Source: Streptomyces sp. Je 1-79 (lineage in GTDB: Bacteria; Actinomycetota; Actinomycetes; Streptomycetales; Streptomycetaceae). Taken from it: 64,000 nt of DNA. The position numbers and the translations under genes are program-made. Shown here piece after piece: positions 1 through 8,015 of the stretch (positions are counted from its first letter, which is position 1; each line of letters starts with the position of its first letter). The stretch lies in assembly GCF_025195125.1 (NCBI RefSeq), contig NZ_JAMGSL010000009.1:129091-193090 (forward strand), written 5' to 3'. The notes under the pieces were generated by a model, which had not been told where the DNA came from, ran no database searches, and saw nothing but the letters and a program-made list of their open reading frames with translations.

Positions 1-1
1 G

Positions 2-478
2 AACACCATGCGGGAGATCGAGGCCGTCGGCGACATCACCGGGGACGGCCGGCGCGACCTGGTGGCCCGGGACACCGCCGGTGTGCTCTGGACCTACCCC
101 GGTAACGGGCGCGGCTCCTTCTCCGCCCGCAAGCAGGTCGGCGGCGGCTGGAACGCCATGAACCGACTGGTGGCGCCGGGCGACATGAACGGGGACGGCA
201 AGGCCGACCTCGTCGCCCGCGACGGTTCCCGCTCGCTGTGGCTCTACCCGGGCAACGGACGGGGCACCTTCGGGGCCCGTACGAAGCTGCCGTACGCCTG
301 GTCGGCCAACGAGGAGCTGCTGACCGTGGGTGACGTGACCGGGGACGGCCTGTCCGACCTCATGCGGACGATCAACTTCCACGACCTGTACATCGACGCC
401 GGAAACGGCCGGGGCGGCATCGGGGCCCCGTCGTACCAGATGTCCTTCGACTCCGCCGACGGCGTCCAGGTCTTCTGA
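2..478 (+). CDS. C-terminal part of an FG-GAP/VCBS repeat protein (5' end outside window)
   Basis: The frame is open from the first bases, so this is the 3' end of a longer gene. The visible 158 residues hold three repeats of about 45 residues. Each has an Asp-rich calcium-loop-like motif (GDITGDGRRDLVARD, GDMNGDGKADLVARD, GDVTGDGLSDLM) followed by a Tyr-Pro-Gly-Asn-Gly-Arg-Gly strand. This is the pattern of FG-GAP/VCBS beta-propeller blades in secreted Streptomyces proteins, where they often follow a hydrolase domain. The catalytic part, if any, lies upstream of the window. The stop codon falls in a 14-bp palindrome shared with the convergent tag gene. Confidence 0.8.
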   Translation, partial: NTMREIEAVGDITGDGRRDLVARDTAGVLWTYPGNGRGSFSARKQVGGGWNAMNRLVAPGDMNGDGKADLVARDGSRSLWLYPGNGRGTFGARTKLPYAWSANEELLTVGDVTGDGLSDLMRTINFHDLYIDAGNGRGGIGAPSYQMSFDSADGVQVF

Positions 479-488
479 CGGCCGTCAG
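475..488. repeat. 14-bp palindrome holding both convergent stop codons
   Basis: CTGACGGCCGTCAG is self-complementary and contains the TGA of the repeat protein and, on the other strand, the TGA of tag. It is too short for a strong terminator and may be chance. Confidence 0.5.
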
Positions 489-1090
489 GCGCGCGCGGCC
501 CGGGGTGCCCCAGCGCCCCGGGCCACGCAGTCCCGGACGTGGTCGTCGACCAGGCCGCACGCCTGCATCAGGGCATAGGCCGTCGTCGGGCCGATGAAGC
601 GCAGGCCCCGCTTCTTCAGGGCCTTGGACAGCGCCGTCGACTCGTCCGTCACCGCCGGGACGTCGGCGGTCGTCAGGGGCGCCGGGCGGGTCGCCGGGTC
701 CGGGGCGTAGGACCAGATCAGGCTGTCCAGCTCACCGGGGGCCCACCCCGCCAGCACCTTCGCGTTCGCCATCGTCGCGTCGATCTTCGCGCGGTTGCGG
801 ATGATGCCCTCGTCCACGAGGAGCCGCTCCCGCTCCGCCTCGCCGAACCGTGCGACCGCGGCGATCTCGAAGCCGCCGAACGCCCGCCGGAAGCCCTCGC
901 GACGGCGCAGGATCGTGATCCACGAGAGGCCGGACTGGAACGCCTCCAGGCACAGCCGCTCGAAGAGCGCGTCGTCGCCGTGGACCGGGCGGCCCCACTC
1001 CTCGTCGTGGTACGTCACGTAGTCCGCGGTCGACAGGCCCCAGGGGCAGCGGAGTCTCCCGTCCGGACCGGGGACGGCCTCGCCGGTCAC
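485..1090 (-). CDS. tag: DNA-3-methyladenine glycosylase I (TAG family)
   Basis: This 201-residue protein should excise 3-methyladenine from alkylated DNA in the cytoplasm. It shows the family N-terminal CPWGLSTADYVTYHDEEWGRP segment (here with early Cys and His residues), then LCLEAFQSGLSW, and a C-terminal RFIGPTTAYALMQACGLVDDH block with the zinc-type His near the end. Length is normal for TAG. The GTG start overlaps the stop of the upstream DivIVA-like gene by four bases, so the two are translationally coupled. In Mycobacterium the homologue (tagA) is also next to a DivIVA-like gene and folP2, which supports the assignment. Confidence 0.95.
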   Translation of the reverse strand: MTGEAVPGPDGRLRCPWGLSTADYVTYHDEEWGRPVHGDDALFERLCLEAFQSGLSWITILRRREGFRRAFGGFEIAAVARFGEAERERLLVDEGIIRNRAKIDATMANAKVLAGWAPGELDSLIWSYAPDPATRPAPLTTADVPAVTDESTALSKALKKRGLRFIGPTTAYALMQACGLVDDHVRDCVARGAGAPRAARA

Positions 1091-1440
1091 AGCCCCGGTC
1101 CCTCGTCCTTGCGGAGGGACGGGCCGGACGACGGGCCCTGCCCCCCGCGCCCGCCCGCGAGCGCCGCCTCCAGCTCCGCGATCCGCGCGTCCCGCTCCGC
1201 GATCTCGGCGCCCAGGCGCCCCAGGGCGTCGTCCACGTCCGCCATGCGGTACCCCCGCACCGTCACCGGCAGCCGGAGCGCCTCGACGTCGTCACGGTCC
1301 ACCGGGCGGGCGGCCGGCAGCGGGTCGACCAGCTGCTCGGGCGCCACCTCGGGCAGCACCTCGCTGTCGCCTCCGCCGACCACCGCGAGGGTGACCGCCG
1401 CGACCACCACGACCATCGCGATCAGCAAAAACCAGAACAC
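1087..1440 (-). CDS. Small membrane-anchored DivIVA-domain-like protein
   Basis: The protein has 117 residues from the GTG at 1440, chosen because a GGGAGAGG ribosome site sits just upstream and translation then begins directly with a membrane segment (VFWFLLIAMVVVV, residues 1-20). After a Pro/Val-rich linker comes a DivIVA-like motif (LPVTVRGYRMADVDDALGRL) and a short coiled coil (residues about 80-100). The counterpart in M. tuberculosis, by neighbourhood, is Rv1209. The single N-terminal anchor with a short DivIVA motif suggests a role near the septum or pole, but the function is not established. It is coupled to tag. A longer upstream reading would remove the clean anchor and lacks a better start. 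Confidence 0.75.
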   Translation of the reverse strand: MFWFLLIAMVVVVAAVTLAVVGGGDSEVLPEVAPEQLVDPLPAARPVDRDDVEALRLPVTVRGYRMADVDDALGRLGAEIAERDARIAELEAALAGGRGGQGPSSGPSLRKDEGPGL

Positions 1441-1543
1441 CAGCGCGCCTCTCCCCGAAGTGGAAACCGTCCCGTGCCGATCGTGCCATGCGCCACCGAC
1501 AGTTAGGGTCGCAGGCGAACGGACGCGAGGGAGGACAAAAGGG

Positions 1544-2404
1544 ATGCTGCGCTTGGGACGGCGTGAATTCGGGCCGCACGAGCCGGTGATCATGGCGATC
1601 GTGAACCGGACCCCGGATTCCTTCTACGACCAGGGCGCCACCTTCCGCGACGAGCCGGCGCTCGCCCGCGTCGAGCAGGCGGTGGCCGAGGGCGCCGCCA
1701 TCATCGACATCGGCGGCGTGAAGGCGGGTCCCGGCGAGGAGGTCTCGGCCGAGGAGGAGGCGCGCCGCACGGTCGGTTTCGTCGCGGAGGTACGACGCCG
1801 GCACCCGGATGTCGTCATCAGCGTCGACACCTGGCGCGCCGACGTCGGCGAGGCGGTCTGCGAGGCCGGCGCGGACGTGCTCAACGACGCGTGGGGCGGG
1901 GTGGATCCGCGGCTCGCGGAGGTCGCGGCGCGGTACGGCGCCGGGCTCGTCTGCACCCACGCGGGCGGCGCGGAGCCGCGGACCCGGCCGCACCGGATCG
2001 CGTACGAGGACGTGATGGCCGACATCCTGCGGGTGACCGTGGGTCTGGCCGAGCGGGCGGTCGGACTCGGCGTGCGGCGGGACGGGATCATGATCGACCC
2101 GGGCCACGACTTCGGGAAGAACACCCGCCACAGCCTGGAGGCGACGCGCCGGCTGGGCGAGATGACGGAGACGGGGTGGCCGGTGCTGGTGTCGCTGTCC
2201 AACAAGGACTTCGTGGGCGAGACGCTGGACCGGCCGGTGAAGGAGCGGGTCCTGGGGACGCTGGCGACCACCGCCGTGTCGGCCTGGCTCGGGGCGCAGG
2301 TGTACCGCGTCCACGAGGTGGCGGAGACGCGCCAGGTACTGGACATGGTGGCGTCCATCGCGGGGCACCGGGCGCCCGCGGTGGCCCGCAGGGGCCTGGC
2401 GTAG
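1544..2404 (+). CDS. folP2: FolP2-type dihydropteroate synthase homologue
   Basis: This 286-residue TIM-barrel protein of the DHPS/pterin-binding family starts at the ATG preceded by GCGAGGGAGG. Family features seen are MAIVNRTPDSFYDQG near the N-terminus, VISVDTWRADV, VLNDAWGG and MIDPGHDFGKNT. The loop that in true DHPS reads GGESTRPG is here GGVKAGPGEEVS, so the Ser-Thr-Arg-Pro signature of the sulfonamide/pABA pocket is missing. Mycobacterial FolP2 (Rv1207) differs from FolP1 in a similar way and is reported to lack DHPS activity. The gene diverges from the DivIVA/tag pair. It probably does something other than folate synthesis; the substrate is unknown. Confidence 0.85.
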   Translation: MLRLGRREFGPHEPVIMAIVNRTPDSFYDQGATFRDEPALARVEQAVAEGAAIIDIGGVKAGPGEEVSAEEEARRTVGFVAEVRRRHPDVVISVDTWRADVGEAVCEAGADVLNDAWGGVDPRLAEVAARYGAGLVCTHAGGAEPRTRPHRIAYEDVMADILRVTVGLAERAVGLGVRRDGIMIDPGHDFGKNTRHSLEATRRLGEMTETGWPVLVSLSNKDFVGETLDRPVKERVLGTLATTAVSAWLGAQVYRVHEVAETRQVLDMVASIAGHRAPAVARRGLA

Positions 2405-2440
2405 GGGCACGCGCGCAGGCGCACGCCCGGGCGCGGGTGC

Positions 2441-2469
2441 GGGTGCCGGGCGGCCCGCGCCCGGCACCC
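2441..2469. terminator. Bidirectional hairpin terminator
   Basis: A perfect 12-bp GC-rich stem (2441-2452 with 2458-2469) and a five-base loop lie between the converging ends of folP2 and the LOG-family gene. Confidence 0.7.
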
Positions 2470-2477
2470 CGGTCCGC

Positions 2478-3230
2478 CTACCGGGCGGCCGTCTCCTTCG
2501 TCACCAGGGCGACCGCCTCGTCCACGTCGTCCGTCACGTGGAAGAGCAGGAGGTCCCGCTCCGAGGCCTTGCCGCCCGCCACCACCGAGTCGCGGAGCCA
2601 GTCGACGAGGCCCTTCCAGTACTCCGTGCCGAAGAGCACGATCGGGAAGCGGGTCACCTTGCGCGTCTGGACCAGGGTGAGCGCCTCGAAGAGCTCGTCG
2701 AGGGTGCCGAGTCCACCCGGCAGGACGACGAACCCCTGGGCGTACTTCACGAACATCGTCTTCCTGACGAAGAAGTAGCGGAAGTTCACCCCGATGTCGA
2801 CGTGCGGGTTGAGCCCCTGCTCGAAGGGGAGCTCGATGCCCAGGCCGACCGAGATCCCCTGGGCCTCCCGCGCGCCCTTGTTGGCCGCCTCCATCGCGCC
2901 GGGGCCGCCGCCCGTGATCACCGCGAACCCGGCCTCGACCAGCGCGTGGCCGAGCCGCACGCCCGCTTCGTACTCCGGCGAGTCCGGCTTCGTGCGGGCG
3001 GAGCCGAAGACGCTGATCGCGCTCGGCAGTTCGGCGAGCGCTCCGAAGCCCTCGACGAACTCGGACTGGATGCGCATGACCCGCCAGGGGTCGGTGTGCA
3101 CCCACTCCGAGTCGCCCTCGGTGTCCAGCAGACGCTGATCGGTGGTGCCCGGCTGGACCTGATCCCGGCGCCTCAACACCGGTCCCAGCCGCTGCTCCTC
3201 CGGCTTCGACGCTCCCTCGGGGATACCCAT
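2478..3230 (-). CDS. LOG-family (TIGR00730) nucleotide phosphoribohydrolase-like protein
   Basis: The protein has 250 residues. The ATG at 3230 is used because GGAGGGAG lies seven bases upstream; the open frame runs further but has no better site. The Rossmann fold carries the two LOG signatures GGGPGAMEAANKGA and PGGLGTLDELFEA, which form the AMP-binding and catalytic site of cytokinin riboside 5'-monophosphate phosphoribohydrolases. In bacteria these enzymes cleave nucleoside monophosphates to a free base and ribose 5-phosphate. The M. tuberculosis homologue Rv1205 sits in the same cluster. It follows dapE on the same strand, about 85 bases downstream. The physiological substrate here is inferred from family only. 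Confidence 0.85.
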   Translation of the reverse strand: MGIPEGASKPEEQRLGPVLRRRDQVQPGTTDQRLLDTEGDSEWVHTDPWRVMRIQSEFVEGFGALAELPSAISVFGSARTKPDSPEYEAGVRLGHALVEAGFAVITGGGPGAMEAANKGAREAQGISVGLGIELPFEQGLNPHVDIGVNFRYFFVRKTMFVKYAQGFVVLPGGLGTLDELFEALTLVQTRKVTRFPIVLFGTEYWKGLVDWLRDSVVAGGKASERDLLLFHVTDDVDEAVALVTKETAAR

Positions 3231-3314
3231 GGCCTGCTCCCTCCGCCGATCCACTGATCTTCTGATTCGGTCAGGGTAGGTCCACAGACGTGACAAAAAG
3301 CAGAATTCCGGTTG

Positions 3315-4397
3315 TCACGCGGTGAGCCAGTCGCGGAGACGTGTCTCGCACTGGACGATCCGCTCCACGACGACGTGCTCGTCCACCTTGTGCGCGTAGA
3401 TCGGGTCGCCGGGGCCGTAGTTGACGGCGGGAACGCCGAGGGCGCTGAAACGGGCCACGTCGGTCCAGCCGAACTTGGGGTGGGCCGTGCCGCCGACCGC
3501 CTTCATGAACGCCTCGGCGGCCGGGTGGGAGAGGCCGGGCAGGGCGCCTCCGCTGTGGTCGTCGACGACGAACTCGGTGACGCCGCAGTCGGCGAAGACC
3601 TCGCGGACGTGCGCCTCGGCCGCCTCAGGGGTGAGGTCGGGGGCGTAGCGGTAGTTGACGACGACGGTGCAGGCGTCCGGGATGACGTTGTTGGCGACGC
3701 CGCCCTCGATCCGTACCGCGTTGAGACCCTCGTGGTACTCCAGGCCGTCGATGACCGGCTTGCGCGGCTCGTACGCGGCGAGGCGGGCGAGGATCGGGGC
3801 CGCGGAGTGGATGGCGTTGGAGCCCATCCAGGAGCGCGCGGAGTGGGCGCGCTCGCCCTGCGTGTGCAGGAGTACGCGGAGTGTGCCCTGGCAGCCGCCC
3901 TCGACCTCGGCGTTCGATCCTTCGAGGAGGATCGCGAAGTCGCCCTCGAGCCAGTCCGGGTGGGCCTCGGCGACCTTCCCGAGGCCGTTGAGGTGGGCGG
4001 CGACCTCCTCCTGGTCGTAGAAGACGAAGGTGAGGTCGCGGTTGGGCTCGGGGACGGTGGCGGCGATCCGGAGCTGGACGGCGACTCCCGACTTCATGTC
4101 GGAGGTGCCGCAGCCCCACAGGATGCCGTTCTCGTCGAGGCGCGACGGCACGTTGCCCGCGATCGGCACGGTGTCGATGTGCCCGGCGAGGATCACGCGC
4201 TCCCCGTGGCCGAGCCGGGTGCGGGCGACGACGTTGTTGCCGTACCGGTCGACGGTGAGGTGCGGGAGGGCGCGCAGGGCGAGCTCGATCGCGTCGGCGA
4301 GGGGCTTCTCGGTCCCGCTGACCGAGGGGAAGTCGACGAGCGCGGCGGTGAGCGCGGGTCCGTCCAGCGTGAGGTCGAGGGGAGCATTGTCAGCCAT
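3315..4397 (-). CDS. dapE: Succinyl-diaminopimelate desuccinylase
   Basis: This 360-residue M20 metallopeptidase-family enzyme removes succinate from N-succinyl-LL-diaminopimelate in lysine and peptidoglycan precursor synthesis. The metal-site motifs are visible: LAGHIDTVPIAGN, WGCGTSDMKSG, YDQEEV and, near the C-terminus, YGPGDPIYAHKVDEH. The length fits actinobacterial DapE. DapC (6389-7510) catalyses the preceding step and is encoded 2 kb away. Upstream, TAGGGT ends six bases before the ATG with no ribosome site, so the message is probably leaderless; a divergent promoter for the next gene lies in the same 38-base gap. Confidence 0.95.
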   Translation of the reverse strand: MADNAPLDLTLDGPALTAALVDFPSVSGTEKPLADAIELALRALPHLTVDRYGNNVVARTRLGHGERVILAGHIDTVPIAGNVPSRLDENGILWGCGTSDMKSGVAVQLRIAATVPEPNRDLTFVFYDQEEVAAHLNGLGKVAEAHPDWLEGDFAILLEGSNAEVEGGCQGTLRVLLHTQGERAHSARSWMGSNAIHSAAPILARLAAYEPRKPVIDGLEYHEGLNAVRIEGGVANNVIPDACTVVVNYRYAPDLTPEAAEAHVREVFADCGVTEFVVDDHSGGALPGLSHPAAEAFMKAVGGTAHPKFGWTDVARFSALGVPAVNYGPGDPIYAHKVDEHVVVERIVQCETRLRDWLTA

Positions 4398-4403
4398 GTG
4401 CCG

Positions 4404-4428
4404 ACCCTAACCCGGCCTCCAGTACGGT
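4404..4428. promoter_or_regulatory. Back-to-back leaderless-type -10 elements
   Basis: The 38-base gap between dapE and the plus-strand gene holds TAGGGT on the minus strand (4404-4409), six bases from the dapE ATG, and TACGGT on the plus strand (4423-4428), seven bases from the GTG at 4436. Neither start has a Shine-Dalgarno sequence. Clear -35 boxes are not evident. Confidence 0.5.
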
Positions 4429-4435
4429 GGGCCCC

Positions 4436-5356
4436 GTGTCCGAGCCCACCCGTACCCCCCGCACCCGCCGCTCAGGCCGTCTCGCCAGGTACACGGCGGC
4501 CTTCGCCGTGCTCTGCGGCCTGATCGCCTATGTGGCCGTGCACCACCTGACGGGCTCCAAGGGCGCCCCGCGGTGCACGGTGGGCAGTGGCGAGAACACA
4601 TACGAATTCACCCTGGAGCAGGCGTCCAACGCCGCGACGATCTCCGCCGTGGGCACCACGCGCCGGATGCCGGAGCGGGCGGTCACGATCGCTCTGGCGA
4701 CTGCGCTCCAGGAGTCGGCGCTGCGCAACATCCGGCACGGCGACCGGGACTCCCTCGGGCTGTTCCAGCAGCGCCCGTCCATGGGCTGGGGGACGCCGGA
4801 GCAGATCATGGACCCGGTGTACTCCTCGGGCAGGTTCTACGAAGGTCTCGCGAAGGTTCCGGGCTATTCGCGGCTCCCGCTGACCGTGGCGGCGCAGAAG
4901 GTGCAGCGCAGCGGTTTCCCGCAGGCGTACGCGAAGCACGAGCCGGACGCGGCGCTCCTCTCGGCCGCGCTGACCGGCCGCTCGGCCGCCGCCCTGCGCT
5001 GCACGACGAGCCCGGCGCAGGACGGTGTGGCGGGCGATCCGGCGAAGGTGCGGGCCGAGCTGGTACGGGCCTTCGGCGAGAAGGCCGCCCCCAGGACGAC
5101 GGCCGGCGGCAGCGCGCGGACGAACGTGGGCTCCTCCCCCGCCGTGGTCTCCGTGCCGGTCCTCGCGACCACGGGTTCCGACGCGCAGCGCGGCTGGGAG
5201 CTCGCGCACTGGGCGGTCGCCCGCGCGGACGATCTGCGGATCGTGGAGGTGGCGTACGCGGACAAGGTCTGGCGTGCGGCCGACACCTCGGGCACGTGGA
5301 CGAGGACGGCGGACGCCGCCGGCAAGGGAACGGTCCGCATCCGCCTCGCCCGGTAG
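4436..5356 (+). CDS. Membrane-anchored actinobacterial protein with lysozyme-like motif, function unknown
   Basis: The protein has 306 residues from the GTG at 4436; an in-frame GTG at 4427 is possible but overlaps the -10 element. An Arg/Thr-rich cytoplasmic tip is followed by one membrane segment (about residues 15-40, AAFAVLCGLIAYVAVHH) and an exported domain. The conserved core ALQESALRNIRHGDRDSLGL plus FQQRPSMGWGTPEQI is common in actinobacterial envelope and phage-tail proteins and recalls the Glu-centred region of lysozyme-fold proteins. Automatic annotation often calls these heavy-metal transporters, which nothing in the sequence supports. The C-terminal 60 residues form a small, probably separate domain. 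Confidence 0.7.
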   Translation: MSEPTRTPRTRRSGRLARYTAAFAVLCGLIAYVAVHHLTGSKGAPRCTVGSGENTYEFTLEQASNAATISAVGTTRRMPERAVTIALATALQESALRNIRHGDRDSLGLFQQRPSMGWGTPEQIMDPVYSSGRFYEGLAKVPGYSRLPLTVAAQKVQRSGFPQAYAKHEPDAALLSAALTGRSAAALRCTTSPAQDGVAGDPAKVRAELVRAFGEKAAPRTTAGGSARTNVGSSPAVVSVPVLATTGSDAQRGWELAHWAVARADDLRIVEVAYADKVWRAADTSGTWTRTADAAGKGTVRIRLAR

Positions 5357-5801
5357 CCGGACACGCCCGGCGGCGCCCCGCCCGATAGCCGGACAGCCCG
5401 GCGGCGCCTTGCCCGGCGGACCGGACGGGCGTGCGCCTCGCCCGGCGAGCCGGGCTCGCCACGGCCTCCCCCGTCGGCGCGACCTGCGCCGTCCGCCCGC
5501 CCGTCGGCGTCGCGAACCCGCTCCCGCCCTCGACCGGCGACCGGACGGGCGTGCGGGGTGTCGCCCGACCGGGTATTCGCCGACGCCCACCGGCAACCCC
5601 TCCGTCCTCACCCGTCACTCCCCTTGCCCCGCAAGGGAAGTGACGGTTCCGCAGCGGTTGGATCTTCGGCGCGTTCGTCCGCTTTCCTCCCACCCGATAA
5701 TGCGATGCATTGCGCAGCCTTTACCTTCGACCGCCGCAACCTCCCCCTCCCCCGCCTCGGTTGTCACGGTGACAGAACGTCCTCTCCGTCGAAGGAGCAC
5801 C
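5357..5801. other. 445-base non-coding stretch with degenerate GC repeats
   Basis: No convincing gene. The first 100 bases after the upstream stop hold imperfect units of about 31 bases (GCCCGGTAGCCGGACA... from 5348, GCCCGATAGCCGGACA... from 5380, a third degraded copy from 5411). CCGGACGGGCGTGCG occurs at about 5421 and again at about 5540. The AT-richer end (5690-5760) with GATAAT and AATGCGATGCATTGCGCA probably carries the promoter of the gene at 5802. Confidence 0.55.
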
Positions 5802-6260
5802 ATGTCCCTCCCCCTGACCCGTCGGATCGCCCGCGCCGCCCTTCTCGTCGCGGCCGGAGCAGCCCCCGTGGTCGGTGCGGCCGGCTCCGCGAGCGCCATG
5901 GACCACAACCTCGCGCCGACCGGCGCCCTCTCCGGCGTCAGCTCGCTCGACACCGCAGGTGTCGGCAACGCCGTCGACGGCGCCTCGCAGACCGCTACCG
6001 GTGTCGTCGGCGACACCGGTAGCAAGGCCGTCGGCAAGGCCGTTCCGGCCGCCGGCAAGACCGTGGGCGAGGCGGGCAGGACCGCCACCCCGGCCGCGCA
6101 GAAGGTCGCGGGCGACACCGCGGGCAGCGCGGGCGAGGTGCTCGGCGAGACCGCCGGCGCGGCCACCGAGAGCGCCCCGTCCGCGGGCGGCCTCGGCCAG
6201 GCCCTGCCCACCGGCGGCGGCGGCGTGCCGTCGCTGGGCGGCCTGCCGCTCGGCGGCTGA
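5802..6260 (+). CDS. Small secreted Ala/Gly/Thr-rich protein of unknown function
   Basis: The protein has 152 residues; its ATG follows a strong GAAGGAG site. It has a classical signal peptide (MSLPLTRRIARAALLVAAG..., cleavage near residue 30 after SASA). The mature part is of low complexity, with repeated Ala/Gly/Val-Gly-Asp-Thr segments and no cysteines, and ends in a Gly-Leu-Pro-rich tail (GGGGVPSLGGLPLGG). The pattern suggests a flexible cell-wall-associated protein. I recognise no catalytic motif. A very strong terminator follows directly, so it is probably monocistronic. Confidence 0.7.
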   Translation: MSLPLTRRIARAALLVAAGAAPVVGAAGSASAMDHNLAPTGALSGVSSLDTAGVGNAVDGASQTATGVVGDTGSKAVGKAVPAAGKTVGEAGRTATPAAQKVAGDTAGSAGEVLGETAGAATESAPSAGGLGQALPTGGGGVPSLGGLPLGG

Positions 6261-6285
6261 CCCCTCCGGTCCTCCCGGACCGGTA

Positions 6286-6330
6286 CGGGAGAGGGCCCGG
6301 GGAGCGCGATGCTCCCCGGGCCCTCTCCCG
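6286..6330. terminator. Very strong 20-bp perfect-stem terminator
   Basis: Arms 6286-6305 and 6311-6330 are perfectly complementary around a five-base loop. It lies between the small secreted protein gene and the convergent dapC, so it can serve both strands. Confidence 0.8.
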
Positions 6331-6332
6331 TT

Positions 6333-6388
6333 GCGTACGAACCCGTCGCGCACGAACCCCTCGCGCACGACCCCGTCGCGTACGGCGT
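6333..6388. repeat. Four tandem 15-base degenerate repeats next to the dapC stop
   Basis: GCGTACGAACCCGTC (6333), GCGCACGAACCCCTC (6348), GCGCACGACCCCGTC (6363) and a partial GCGTACGGCGTT (6378) form a degenerate array between the terminator and the dapC stop codon. No function is apparent. Confidence 0.6.
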
Positions 6389-7510
6389 TCAGCCCAGGCG
6401 CTTGACGGCCGCCTCGACGCGCTCGTCGGTGGCGGTGAAGGCCACCCGGACGAACCGCTCCCCCGCCGTCCCGTAGAAGTCGCCGGGCGCGACCAGGATG
6501 CCCTTCTCGGCCAGGTACGCCACCGTGTCCCAGCACGGCTCGTCCCGGGTCGCCCACAGGTAGAGGCTCGCCTCGCTGTGCTCGATCCGGAAGCCGTGCG
6601 CCTCCAGCGCCGTCCGCAGCGCCGAGCGCCGGGCCGCGTACCGCTCTCGCTGCTCGGCCACGTGCGCGTCGTCGCCCAGGGCGGCGACCGTGGCGGCCTG
6701 CACCGGGGCGGCCGTCATCATGCCGCCGTGCTTGCGGATCTGGAGCAGCTCTCCGAGGACGTCCGCGTCGCCCGCGACGAACGCGGCGCGGTAGCCGGCC
6801 AGGTTGGAGCGCTTGGAGAGCGAGTGGACGACGACGATCCCCTCGTACGTACCGCCGGACACGTCCGGGTGCAGCACGGAGACCGGGTCGGCCTCCCAGC
6901 CCAGCTCCAGGTAGCACTCGTCGGAGAAGACGAGGATGCCGTGCTCGCGCGCCCAGGCGACGATCCGGGTCAGCTCGTCCTTGCCGAGGACCTTGCCCGT
7001 CGGGTTGGAGGGCGAGTTGAGCCACAGCAGCCTGACCCGGGCCGGGTCGAGGTCGGTGGTCGGGTCGTCGTAGACGACGGGCTCCGCGCCGCAGAGCCGC
7101 GCGCCGACCTCGTACGTCGGGTAGGCGAGGCGCGGGTAGGCGACCTGGTCCCCGGCGCCGAGACCCAGCTGGGTCGGCAGCCAGGCCACCAGCTCCTTGG
7201 AGCCGACGACCGGCAGCACGTTCCTGTGGGTGAGGCCGACCGCGCCGAGTCGCCGCTCGCACCAGCCGGTGAGCGCGTCCCGCAGCTCGGTCGTGCCCCA
7301 GACCGTGGGATACCCCGGCGAGTCGGCCGCCGCGACCAGTGCGCGCTGGATCAGCTCCGGCACGGGGTCGACCGGCGTGCCCACGGAGAGGTCCACGATG
7401 CCGTCCGGGTGGGCCACCGCCGTCTTCTTGTACGGCTCCAGCTTGTCCCAGGGGAAGACGGGCAGGCGCGAGGAGACTGCGCCCGAGACTGCGCTCACGA
7501 GTTGGCTCAC
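6389..7510 (-). CDS. dapC: Succinyldiaminopimelate transaminase (class I/II aminotransferase)
   Basis: The protein has 373 residues and is PLP-dependent. It should transaminate N-succinyl-2-amino-6-ketopimelate with glutamate, one step before DapE; actinobacterial members can also accept prephenate. Seen are NSPSNPTGK, FSDECYLEL, the PLP lysine in HSLSKRSNLAGYR (Lys233) and a C-terminal FVRVAF with the substrate-carboxylate Arg. fdxA lies 72 bases upstream on the same strand. The fdxA-dapC order matches Mycobacterium (fdxC-dapC), which supports DapC over a generic aminotransferase. Confidence 0.9.
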   Translation of the reverse strand: MSQLVSAVSGAVSSRLPVFPWDKLEPYKKTAVAHPDGIVDLSVGTPVDPVPELIQRALVAAADSPGYPTVWGTTELRDALTGWCERRLGAVGLTHRNVLPVVGSKELVAWLPTQLGLGAGDQVAYPRLAYPTYEVGARLCGAEPVVYDDPTTDLDPARVRLLWLNSPSNPTGKVLGKDELTRIVAWAREHGILVFSDECYLELGWEADPVSVLHPDVSGGTYEGIVVVHSLSKRSNLAGYRAAFVAGDADVLGELLQIRKHGGMMTAAPVQAATVAALGDDAHVAEQRERYAARRSALRTALEAHGFRIEHSEASLYLWATRDEPCWDTVAYLAEKGILVAPGDFYGTAGERFVRVAFTATDERVEAAVKRLG

Positions 7511-7582
7511 TTCGTCGTACGTACGGGGAAACGCGTCGGTCCCGTACAGCGGGCGAGGCCGTACGGGACCGAGGGCGGTGGA

Positions 7583-7903
7583 TCAGCCGTTCTGCGGCGG
7601 CAGAGCGGCGATGAAGGGGTGGTCTCGCTCGATCAGGCCGAGCTTGGAGGCACCACCGGGCGAACCGAGCTCGTCGAAGAACTCGACGTTCGCCTTGTAG
7701 TAGTCCTTCCACTCCTCCGGGGTGTCGTCCTCGTAGAAGATGGCCTCGACCGGGCAGACCGGCTCACAAGCACCACAGTCGACGCATTCGTCCGGGTGGA
7801 TGTACAAGGACCGGGAGCCCTCGTAGATGCAGTCGACGGGGCACTCCTCGATGCATGCCTTGTCCTTGACGTCGACACAAGGCTGCGCGATGACGTAGGT
7901 CAC
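7583..7903 (-). CDS. fdxA: Seven-iron ferredoxin (3Fe-4S/4Fe-4S)
   Basis: The protein has 106 residues from a GTG preceded by GAGGAGGAA. It is a small cytoplasmic electron carrier with the FdxA/FdxC layout. The N-terminal PCVDVKDKACIEECPVDCIY has the cysteine spacing of a 3Fe-4S site plus a remote Cys-Pro, and CVDCGACEPVCPVEAI supplies the 4Fe-4S cluster. The C-terminal extension (EWKDYYKANVEFFDELGSP) is typical of the actinobacterial seven-iron type. A longer open frame exists upstream but adds an unlikely Arg/Ser-rich leader. It faces the GNAT gene across a 112-base divergent gap with TAGTAT on the plus strand. Confidence 0.93.
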   Translation of the reverse strand: MTYVIAQPCVDVKDKACIEECPVDCIYEGSRSLYIHPDECVDCGACEPVCPVEAIFYEDDTPEEWKDYYKANVEFFDELGSPGGASKLGLIERDHPFIAALPPQNG

Positions 7904-8015
7904 GCTGTCGTTCCTCCTCGGTAGGGCTGGTCTGCGCGGGAGCGCGGCGTCGTCGATGCCCGCCCCTAGTATCTCCGTTCTTGGGGACGATCCGAACAGG
8001 AGGGGCGGAGAAGCT

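Noticed and set aside
539..1543. Upstream extension of the FolP2 gene by about 335 codons
   Set aside because: It covers tag and the DivIVA-like gene in antisense; the ribosome site before 1544 and the family start settle the matter.
4436..5356. Heavy-metal transporter
   Set aside because: Only one membrane segment and no metal-binding cysteine or histidine motif.
6333..6388. CRISPR or protein-coding repeat
   Set aside because: Repeats are 15 bases without spacers and lie outside genes.
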